A DNA stretch of 6,044 nt. It comes from Actinomycetes bacterium (lineage in GTDB: Bacteria; Actinomycetota; Acidimicrobiia; Acidimicrobiales; Microtrichaceae). This document shows, piece by piece, positions 1 to 4,754 of this stretch. Made by a program: the position numbers and the translations under genes. The notes beneath the pieces were generated by a model. It made no database searches. It saw only the letters and a program-made list of their open reading frames with translations, and was not told the DNA's origin. The stretch spans positions 1 through 6,044 of the forward strand of contig JAFAFN010000422.1 in assembly GCA_023423475.1 (NCBI GenBank), read 5' to 3'. How positions within the stretch are numbered: the first letter of the stretch is position 1; each line of letters begins with the position of its first letter.

Positions 1-611
1 CGTCCGAGGAGCGGCCCATCCTGCGGACCTACACGATCCGCCGCCACGATCGTGCAGCCGGCGAGGTGTCCATCGACTTCGTGACCCACGGCGACGCCGG
101 GGTCGCCGGCCCCTGGGCGGCGAACGCCACGCCGGGTGACGAGCTGACGATGAGCGCTCCCGGAGGTGCCTATCGCCCCGATCCGACCGCGGACCACCAC
201 CTGCTCGTCGGCGACGAGGCGGCGGTGCCGGCCATCGCCGCAGCGCTCGAGGACATGCCCGTCGGCGCGAGCGTCACCGCGATCATCGAGGTCGACGGAC
301 CCGAGGACCACATGGACCTCGAGTCGACCGCGACGGTCGACCTGCGCTGGGTCCACCGGGCCCCGAGGAGCTCGGACGCGCTGATCGCCGCGGTCAAGGA
401 GCTCGAGCTGCCAGAGGGTCGGGTGCAGGCCTTCGTGCACGGCGAGCTGCACATGACCAGGGCGCTGCGGCCGCACCTGCTCGACCAGGTCGGGATCGAG
501 CGCGACCTGCTGTCGCTGTCGGGCTACTGGCGTCGCGGCAAGGACGAGGACGGGTTCCAGGCGGAGAAGCGCGAGCTGTCCGCCTCGGACGTCGCCGCGG
601 GAGCGAGCTGA
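1..611 (+). CDS. Siderophore-interacting protein (SIP-family FAD ferric-siderophore reductase), 5' end missing
   Basis: This is the C-terminal part of a flavin-dependent ferric-siderophore reductase of the SIP/ViuB family, a cytoplasmic enzyme that reduces Fe(III)-siderophore so that iron is released. The first complete codon is at position 3, giving 202 visible residues; family members are usually about 270-290, so roughly 70-80 N-terminal residues lie to the left. Visible near the start is RTYTIR, the Arg-x-Tyr-Thr FAD-binding signature of this fold, followed by VSIDFVTHG and GPWA. The C-terminal NAD(P)H-binding half has LLVGDEAAVPAIAAALEDMP, FVHGE and the closing SGYWRRG, all hallmarks of the SIP domain (PF04954). 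An internal GTG at 66 is not the start, because conserved sequence precedes it in frame. The stop codon lies inside the stem-loop at 608-649. Family is secure; the siderophore used and the electron donor (NADH, NADPH or ferredoxin) are not visible. Confidence 0.93.
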   Translation, partial: SEERPILRTYTIRRHDRAAGEVSIDFVTHGDAGVAGPWAANATPGDELTMSAPGGAYRPDPTADHHLLVGDEAAVPAIAAALEDMPVGASVTAIIEVDGPEDHMDLESTATVDLRWVHRAPRSSDALIAAVKELELPEGRVQAFVHGELHMTRALRPHLLDQVGIERDLLSLSGYWRRGKDEDGFQAEKRELSASDVAAGAS

Positions 612-649
612 CCGGCGACGGCACGGCCCGCGTGCTCGCGATCGGTCAG
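608..649. terminator. Bulged stem-loop between convergent genes, likely bidirectional terminator
   Basis: CTGACCG (608-614) pairs with CGGTCAG (643-649), GCGA (615-618) with TCGC (636-639), and GCAC (621-624) with GTGC (632-635). That makes 15 base pairs broken by a two-base bulge on one side (619-620) and a three-base bulge on the other (640-642), around a seven-base loop. The stem contains the upstream TGA and ends one base before the opposing gene's stop codon. There is no T-tract on either side, which is common for terminators in GC-rich actinobacteria. The pairing is seen directly; the terminator role is inferred from position. Confidence 0.6.
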
Positions 650-650
650 G

Positions 651-932
651 TCACGAACCGCGGCGCATCTCGCGTTCGATGTCGTCCTCCGAGATCGGCT
701 TTCGCCCGAACGCGTTCCAGGCCTGGAACGCCAGTCCGATGCCCCAGCCGACGGTGACCCAGATCGGCCACGGCGGGACCCCGCCGCCGCCCTCTCCCTT
801 GGTCAGCGCCCAGAGGATCCAGAGGAAGACGTTGATGATCACGTAAGCCGCGAGGCTGGCGGTGAACGCTCGCTTGGCCTTCAGCCGTTCGACGGCGGCA
901 TGACGGGCGGAGTCGTCAGGGGCGTCGGTCAT
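651..932 (-). CDS. Small 2TM-domain membrane protein
   Basis: A 93-residue protein with an acidic then basic N-terminus (about residues 1-21), a first membrane helix at about 23-44 (FTASLAAYVIINVFLWILWA), a short glycine-rich loop (GEGGGG), and a second helix at about 53-75 containing WPIWVTVGWGIGLAFQAW. The tail is charged (ISEDDIEREMRRGS). The pattern of a basic first segment, aromatic and Asn-rich helix 1, then WPxW followed by GWGxGLxxxxW is that of the 2TM domain (PF13239). This domain occurs alone or at the N-terminus of sensor kinases; here it stands alone, with no kinase or DNA-binding part. The molecular function is unknown. The ATG at 932 is chosen because a TAnnnT box ends seven bases before it and no Shine-Dalgarno sequence is present. 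An in-frame GTG at 950 would lie upstream of that box. The gene diverges from the glycosylase gene. Confidence 0.82.
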   Translation of the reverse strand: MTDAPDDSARHAAVERLKAKRAFTASLAAYVIINVFLWILWALTKGEGGGGVPPWPIWVTVGWGIGLAFQAWNAFGRKPISEDDIEREMRRGS

Positions 933-939
933 GTCGTCG

Positions 940-967
940 AGGCTATCCACCGCATCGGTCGGGACCG
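940..967 (-). promoter_or_regulatory. Putative leaderless promoter of the 2TM gene
   Basis: Read on the minus strand, TAGCCT (945 to 940) fits the actinobacterial -10 consensus TAnnnT and is followed by seven bases and the ATG at 932, the spacing expected when transcription begins at or next to the start codon. CGGTC (967 to 963) lies 17 bases upstream in the -35 position; it does not resemble TTGACA. The same CGGTC occurs at the equivalent place for the divergent promoter. No ribosome binding site is present, consistent with leaderless translation. Confidence 0.45.
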
Positions 968-984
968 GTGCACGCCCGTAACCT
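956..984 (+). promoter_or_regulatory. Putative leaderless promoter of the alkD-like gene
   Basis: TAACCT (979-984) fits TAnnnT and ends six bases before the GTG at 991, which would put the transcription start on the start codon. CGGTC (956-960) lies 18 bases upstream. CGGTC and its mirror copy at 963-967 form a 12-base dyad, CGGTCGGGACCG, centred almost exactly midway between the two divergent -10 boxes, so the two promoters are back to back. The dyad could simply reflect identical -35 sequences or be an operator for a shared regulator. Confidence 0.45.
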
Positions 985-990
985 CCTCGG

Positions 991-1713
991 GTGGACCGCG
1001 CGATGGCTCGACTCGCCGAATCGATCGACGCCGAGCTCGCGTCCGCGGGCACACCCGAGCGGGCCGAGAAGGAGCAGGTGTACCTGCGCAGCGAGCTCCG
1101 CCACCACGGCACGCCGGTGCCGGTGATCCGACGGATCGTCCGGACCTCGTTGCGGAACCACCCAGCGCTCGGCCACGACGAGGTCGTCGAACTGGCGACC
1201 GCGCTGTGGGACGAACCGGTGCACGAGCGGCGCATGGCGGCCGTCGAGGTGCTGGCGGACTCGACCGACCGGCTCGGCCCCGAGGACTCGGTGCTCGTGG
1301 AGCGGTTCCTGCGCGAGGCGCGGACCTGGGCGTTGGTCGACGGGCTCTCCGTGACCGTGGTCGGCACGCTCGCGCACGGCGACGACGGGTTCGCCCCGGT
1401 GCTCGATCGGTGGGCGTCGGACGACGACGTCTGGCTCCGTCGCGCGGCGCTGCTGTCGCTGCTGGTCCCGCTGCGCAAGGGCGCCGGTGACTTCGAGCGC
1501 TTCGGTCGCTACGCGGACACGATGCTCGACGAGCGCGAGTTCTTCGTCGCCAAGGCGATCGGTTGGGTGCTGCGCGACACCGCGAAGCGCCGGCCGGAGA
1601 TGGTCGCCGAGTGGCTGCTCCCGCGGGCCGGTCGAGCCTCGACGGTGACGATCCGAGAGGCGCTCAAGCCGCTCCCCGACGAACTGCGCGACCGGATCGT
1701 CGCGGCGCGCTGA
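991..1713 (+). CDS. alkD: AlkD-like DNA alkylation repair protein (HEAT-repeat DNA glycosylase)
   Basis: A 240-residue protein of the AlkD family (PF08713), all-helical HEAT-like-repeat glycosylases that remove cationic alkylated bases such as 3-methyladenine and 7-methylguanine without flipping the base into a pocket. Family landmarks seen are YLRSELRHHG followed by PVIRRIV near the N-terminus, TWALVDGL (W113, D117), DDVWLRRAALLSLL (R150/R151), and the strongly conserved EFFVAKAIGWVLRDTAKRRPEMV (W192). In Bacillus cereus AlkD, as I recall it, the key residues are W109, D113, R148 and W187, and the W-x3-D spacing is kept, so the protein is probably active. The length is normal. The GTG start is chosen because of the leaderless -10 box six bases upstream; an in-frame ATG at 1003 would remove only four residues. 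The gene is monocistronic, diverging from the 2TM gene. No adaptive-response operator is recognised. Confidence 0.88.
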   Translation: MDRAMARLAESIDAELASAGTPERAEKEQVYLRSELRHHGTPVPVIRRIVRTSLRNHPALGHDEVVELATALWDEPVHERRMAAVEVLADSTDRLGPEDSVLVERFLREARTWALVDGLSVTVVGTLAHGDDGFAPVLDRWASDDDVWLRRAALLSLLVPLRKGAGDFERFGRYADTMLDEREFFVAKAIGWVLRDTAKRRPEMVAEWLLPRAGRASTVTIREALKPLPDELRDRIVAAR

Positions 1714-1763
1714 GCACGCCGCCCGGGGCCCACGCCGCCGCAGCGATCCGACCTGGGTCTTCC

Positions 1764-1792
1764 TTGTCTGCCTAACTTGCAGTCTGTAAGTT
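1764..1792 (+). promoter_or_regulatory. Promoter of the DUF1214-sulfotransferase operon
   Basis: TTGTCT (1764-1769) and TAAGTT (1787-1792) are separated by exactly 17 bases, a good match to a housekeeping sigma-70-type promoter (-35 TTGnnn, -10 TAnnnT). The expected start of transcription is near 1799, giving a leader of about 35 bases that contains a strong ribosome binding site. This stretch is noticeably AT-richer than its surroundings. The -10 box is the right arm of the 19-base dyad described separately, so a bound protein would block the promoter. Confidence 0.6.
1774..1792. promoter_or_regulatory. 19-base palindromic operator overlapping the promoter
   Basis: AACTTGCAGTCTGTAAGTT is symmetric at eight of nine base pairs about a central T at 1783; the only break is G1779 opposite T1787. 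Length, central CAG-T-CTG core and AT-rich arms are typical of operators for TetR-family repressors, though other dimeric regulators can bind such sites. It covers the promoter spacer and the -10 box, implying repression that is lifted by a ligand. No regulator gene is in the window, so the protein that binds it is unknown. Confidence 0.6.
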
Positions 1793-1818
1793 GGCCGTCG
1801 CTGGGACGGGGCGGTGAC

Positions 1819-1829
1819 GAGGAGGGGAG
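1819..1829 (+). promoter_or_regulatory. Strong ribosome binding site that fixes the DUF1214 gene start
   Basis: GAGGAGGGGAG contains GGAGG at 1821-1825, nine bases before the ATG at 1835. This decides against the upstream in-frame GTG at 1814, which has no ribosome binding site and would place this purine stretch inside the coding region. Confidence 0.75.
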
Positions 1830-1834
1830 CTGGC

Positions 1835-2917
1835 ATGACGGATGACGGGACCACACCCGAGGCCGCGTGGGACGAGCTCGTCGAGGGCCTCCGTGTCGCC
1901 GGCGAACGACTGGCGGAGTCGACCGCGGGTCTCGCTCCGGAGGTCCGTGCAGATGGCTACCGGGCGCTGCTGCGCGGACTCAACAACCAGCTCGGCCGGT
2001 TCGAGGTCGACCGCGAACGCCCGGAGCTCGTGGCGTTCAACGGGTGGCGCGAGAAGATGTTCATGGACAACCCGGACTTCCGGTACTGGGTGGCGGACGT
2101 GCGCGACGACCGCGAGTACCGGATCACCGGGACGCTCGGCGCGGCGGTCTACCAGTCGGTGACCGCCTACCGGTCCGGTGGCGCACTCGATGCCGCCGCG
2201 TCGGCTCGCCTCGACAGCGACGCCATCACCTTCGACGACGCAGGGCGGTTCGACATCACCGTGTCACGCTCCCGTCCGGCCACCGGTGACTGGCTGGAGC
2301 TGCCCGAGGGCGCCACGGCGATCTGGGTGCGTCAGTTCCACGACGACGCGTCGAGCGACGAGCTGGGCACGTGTCGCATCGACCCGCTGGGCGACCCCGC
2401 ACCGTCGCCGTCGATCGACGTCGAGCGGTTCACCCGTCACCTCTCGCGCCTCGGTCGTGGCATGGCGTCGTTCCCTCCCGTGTTCGCCGCGGCGACGGCG
2501 CACGACCTGGCCCACCCGAACGAGGTGCGGCACTGGGACGAGATGGTCGGTGGCGCGGCGTTCACCGAGCCGAACATCCACTACGTGCGCGGCTCGTGGC
2601 GACTCGAGCCGCGCGAGTCGCTCGTCGTCGAGGGCGCCCTGCCACCCTGTCGCTACTGGAACGTGCTGCTCTACGGGCAGTTCCTCAACTCGCTCGACCA
2701 CCGCGCACGCCGAGTGTCGCTCACCGGCGGCACCGCGCAGGTCGCCGACGGCAGCTACCGGATCGTGATCTCGGACCGGGACCCGGGCGACGGCAGCGAC
2801 TGGCTCGACACCGAGGGCCGACAGGTCGGACTGTTCGTGTTCCGGTTCCTGCAGCCCGACCAGCCACCCGAGCTCCCGCAGCTGCGCGTGGTGCCGGCCC
2901 CGGACCCGGACCGATGA
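1835..2917 (+). CDS. DUF1214-domain protein, first gene of the sulfotransferase operon
   Basis: A 360-residue protein with no signal peptide or membrane helix visible, so probably cytoplasmic. The N-terminal part (about 10-115) is helical then has FNGWREKMFMDNPDFRYW and YRITGTLGAAVYQSVTAY, reading as a DNPD-Y-Y-I-G block often seen ahead of DUF1214. The C-terminal part (about 250-355) resembles DUF1214 (PF06742): SWRLEPRESLVVEGALPPCRYWNVLLY, where a W-x-hydrophobic acid-rich strand is followed by YWNVxLY, then ISDRDPG and WLDTEGRQVGLFVFRFLQP. DUF1214 proteins are common in Actinobacteria and often accompany lipid or xenobiotic genes; the biochemical activity is not known. A beta-rich fold is likely. 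The reading frame ends in ATGA shared with the sulfotransferase start, so the two products are made together and may act on the same substrate, perhaps as a carrier, chaperone or accessory enzyme. That role is inference. Confidence 0.8.
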   Translation: MTDDGTTPEAAWDELVEGLRVAGERLAESTAGLAPEVRADGYRALLRGLNNQLGRFEVDRERPELVAFNGWREKMFMDNPDFRYWVADVRDDREYRITGTLGAAVYQSVTAYRSGGALDAAASARLDSDAITFDDAGRFDITVSRSRPATGDWLELPEGATAIWVRQFHDDASSDELGTCRIDPLGDPAPSPSIDVERFTRHLSRLGRGMASFPPVFAAATAHDLAHPNEVRHWDEMVGGAAFTEPNIHYVRGSWRLEPRESLVVEGALPPCRYWNVLLYGQFLNSLDHRARRVSLTGGTAQVADGSYRIVISDRDPGDGSDWLDTEGRQVGLFVFRFLQPDQPPELPQLRVVPAPDPDR

Positions 2918-4140
2918 CGGGCTGGCGACCCGCACCGCGCACCGAGGCAGCGCTCGCCGCCATCGCCGCGGCCGAAGCCGACCGCTCGGAGCACCCCGAG
3001 CGCTACGCACTCGACGTCGACCACGTGGCCGCGGTCGCCGCACGCGACGGCGACACGTCGGACTTCTCACCTGGTTGGCGGGAGGGTCTCGAGCAGTACC
3101 TCGGTTCGGCGAACGAGGACGGCCGGCTCCACGCCTTCGGGATCGCCAACACGTTCCGCACCGCGGTCGGCCGCCTCCGCGCCGGCGCGGCGATGACCAG
3201 GTACCGCGCCGAGCAACTCGGCGGCGAGGCACCGGGACCTGCTGCACCACCGATCGTCATCACCGGCGGCTGGCGCACCGGCACCACCTTCCTGTTCCGA
3301 CTGCTGGCCTCGGACCCGCGGCTGCGGGCACCGCTGCCGGCCGAGCTCGCCGCGCCCACCCGCGTCGCCGCGCTGTCCGAGCCCGAACGGGAACGGCTCA
3401 TCGGTGCGAGCGGCGCGGCGCACGACGTGCTGCACGCGCTGAACCCGGAGCTCCGCTCGATCCACGACTCGGGCGCCCGACTGCCCGAGGAGTGCGGCCT
3501 CGCCATGGGGACCGACCTGCGCAACTGGGCGTTCACGTCGACCACCCGCCTGGACACCTACGCGGCCTGGCTCGCGCAGCACGACCTGGCCGATCAGTAC
3601 GCGGCGTACCGCGGCGCACTCGGCGCGCTCGACCGCGGCGACGGTCGGCGCTGGGTGCTCAAGGCGCCGCCGCACCTGGCCGAGCTGCCGGCCCTGGTCG
3701 CCGCCTTCCCCGGCGCGGTCGTGGTCGTGCTGCACCGCGACATCGTCGAGACGATCTCATCCGGGGCGAGCCTGTTCGCCGTGTTCCGCTCGATGTACAG
3801 CGCCGAGGTCGACCCGGTCGACGTCGGGCGGTTCCAGTGCGACCAGACCGAGGTGTGGCTCCGCCGGGCCCAGCAGTTCCGGGCGACACGCCGCAGCTCG
3901 GCGTCCACGCTGGTCGACCTGGAGTACACCGACCTGGTGGCCGACCCGACCGAGGCGATCGCCCGGGTGTACGACGCCGCGGGCATGGATCCGCCGCCGG
4001 ATCCCGACGCCTTCGTGGCCGACTACGACGCGGCCCACCCGCGTCACGCCCACGGCGCGCACCGCTACACCGCGGCCGACTTCGGTCTCGACGAGCGCGA
4101 GGTCCGCGAGCGGTTCGCGCCCTTCGAGCCCGTTGGTTAG
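2914..4140 (+). CDS. PAPS-dependent sulfotransferase family protein
   Basis: A 408-residue cytoplasmic enzyme predicted to move a sulfuryl group from PAPS to a hydroxyl or amine of a small molecule (Sulfotransfer_3-like, PF13469). The N-terminal 100 residues are helical. [18 protein letters not shown] (114-131) is the 5'-phosphosulfate loop with Arg121, Thr122 and Thr124-125. PEE (191-193) is the acidic motif found at this point in bacterial members. WVLKAPPHL (247-255) carries the LKxPxH signature. [19 protein letters not shown] (269-287) is the 3'-phosphate segment with Arg275 and Ser282/283. [10 protein letters not shown] (336-345) follows. All catalytic landmarks are intact and the length is normal for the actinobacterial group. 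The start ATG overlaps the upstream TGA by four bases and has no ribosome binding site of its own, so translation depends on the DUF1214 gene. The substrate is unknown; sterol, lipid or xenobiotic alcohols are reasonable guesses. Some family members may not sulfonate at all. Confidence 0.88.
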   Translation: MTGWRPAPRTEAALAAIAAAEADRSEHPERYALDVDHVAAVAARDGDTSDFSPGWREGLEQYLGSANEDGRLHAFGIANTFRTAVGRLRAGAAMTRYRAEQLGGEAPGPAAPPIVITGGWRTGTTFLFRLLASDPRLRAPLPAELAAPTRVAALSEPERERLIGASGAAHDVLHALNPELRSIHDSGARLPEECGLAMGTDLRNWAFTSTTRLDTYAAWLAQHDLADQYAAYRGALGALDRGDGRRWVLKAPPHLAELPALVAAFPGAVVVVLHRDIVETISSGASLFAVFRSMYSAEVDPVDVGRFQCDQTEVWLRRAQQFRATRRSSASTLVDLEYTDLVADPTEAIARVYDAAGMDPPPDPDAFVADYDAAHPRHAHGAHRYTAADFGLDEREVRERFAPFEPVG

Positions 4141-4637
4141 CTGGACGACAGGACCCAGTCGGGTCGCACCCAGTGGCAGGTGTAGCCACGCGGGTACTTC
4201 TGCAGGTAGTCCTGGTGCTCCGGCTCGGCCTCCCAGAAGTCGCCCGCGGGCTCGACCTCGGTGACGACGGGCCCGGGCCAACGCCCGGAGGCATCGACGT
4301 CCGCGATCGTCGCCAGTGCGACCGCTCGCTGCTCGTCGCTCGTGGGGAAGATCGCGGAGCGGTAGCTGCGGCCGATGTCGTTGCCCTGTCGGTTCGACGT
4401 GGACGGGTCGTGGATCTGGAAGAAGAACTCGAGCAGGCGGCGGAAGCTCAGCACCTCCGGGTCGAAGATGACCTCGACCGCCTCGGCGTGGTCGCCGTGC
4501 GCGCGGTAGGTCGCGTTCGGGGTGGACGGGTCACCGGAGTAGCCGGTCCTGGTCGAGATCACGCCCGGCAGGTTGCGGATCAGCTCCTGCGAGCCCCAGA
4601 AGCAGCCGTTCGCGAGGATCGCTCGTTCGGTCGTCAT
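4137..4637 (-). CDS. msrA: Peptide-methionine (S)-S-oxide reductase MsrA
   Basis: A 166-residue cytosolic enzyme that reduces the S form of methionine sulfoxide in proteins, repairing oxidative damage with electrons from thioredoxin. GCFWG near the N-terminus holds the catalytic Cys12. Other conserved blocks are [18 protein letters not shown] (Glu52), [17 protein letters not shown] (Asp87) and YRSAIF (Tyr92). GYTCHW at the C-terminus provides Cys154, the resolving cysteine. These are the only two cysteines, the arrangement I recall from Mycobacterium tuberculosis MsrA (Cys13/Cys154), unlike the three-cysteine E. coli enzyme. The HGDHAE form of the usual TGHAE motif is also of the mycobacterial kind. 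The ATG at 4637 is chosen because it begins [15 protein letters not shown], as in relatives, and follows AAGGGGAG (4647 to 4640), though the spacing is short. A longer in-frame start at 4679 is unlikely. No MsrB partner is fused or adjacent. The stop overlaps the convergent sulfotransferase stop. Confidence 0.96.
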   Translation of the reverse strand: MTTERAILANGCFWGSQELIRNLPGVISTRTGYSGDPSTPNATYRAHGDHAEAVEVIFDPEVLSFRRLLEFFFQIHDPSTSNRQGNDIGRSYRSAIFPTSDEQRAVALATIADVDASGRWPGPVVTEVEPAGDFWEAEPEHQDYLQKYPRGYTCHWVRPDWVLSSS

Positions 4638-4651
4638 AGCTCCCCTTCCGT

Positions 4652-4668
4652 GGTGACGGGTGGTCACC
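4652..4668. repeat. Inverted repeat just upstream of msrA
   Basis: GGTGAC (4652-4657) and GTCACC (4663-4668) are perfect 6-base inverted arms separated by five bases, ending 15 bases before the msrA ATG. It lies in the likely msrA leader or promoter and does not cover the ribosome binding site. It could be a protein-binding site or a small leader hairpin; the arms are short enough for chance to be a real possibility. Confidence 0.35.
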
Positions 4669-4673
4669 GCGAT

Positions 4674-4727
4674 GTGCACAACACCGATGGTGCACGATCA
4701 TTCCACCGTCGTGCAGCCCCCGTGCAG
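4674..4727. repeat. Cluster of four GTGCA motifs in the msrA upstream region
   Basis: The 117-base gap 4638-4754 holds no gene. Within it GTGCAC occurs at 4674-4679 (inside the palindrome TGTGCACA, 4673-4680) and at 4690-4695, and GTGCAG at 4711-4716 and 4722-4727. The motif starts are 16, 21 and 11 bases apart, so the cluster is not evenly phased. The self-complementary GTGCAC pair could bind a dimeric regulator of msrA. A convincing -10 box for msrA was not found here; AATGAT on the minus strand near 4701 is the nearest candidate and lacks a -35. Confidence 0.3.
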
Positions 4728-4754
4728 CGTTCCTGAGCTGCGTCCGAGCGAGCG

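Noticed and set aside
1714..1763. Terminator after the alkD-like gene.
   Set aside because: GC-rich runs such as CCCGGGGCCC and GACCTGGGTC do not form a stable, properly looped hairpin followed by a T-tract.
1814..1834. GTG at 1814 as start of the DUF1214 gene.
   Set aside because: The strong ribosome binding site at 1819-1829 would fall inside the coding sequence; it points to the ATG at 1835.
943..1854. Long minus-strand frames opposite the alkD-like gene, including the upstream extension of the 2TM frame to 1478.
   Set aside because: They are composition shadows; the 2TM protein is complete from 932 and the sequence upstream of it is Ser/Arg-rich with no similarity to the family.
2371..2913. 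In-frame upstream extension of the sulfotransferase reading frame.
   Set aside because: The extension overlaps the DUF1214 gene and has arginine-rich shadow composition; the ATG at 2914 gives the normal family length and an ATGA overlap.
4638..4679. Longer msrA start at 4679.
   Set aside because: The extra 14 residues have no counterpart in the family and would put the inverted repeat and the AAGGGGAG stretch inside the gene.
3075..4736. A 553-residue open frame on the plus strand across the sulfotransferase and msrA genes.
   Set aside because: It has Arg/Ala-rich low-complexity composition and no motif, and it runs through genes on both strands whose family motifs are clear.
4724..4741. 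Hairpin GCAGC/GCTGC as terminator of the permease gene.
   Set aside because: Only five base pairs with an eight-base loop and no T-tract; too weak to call.
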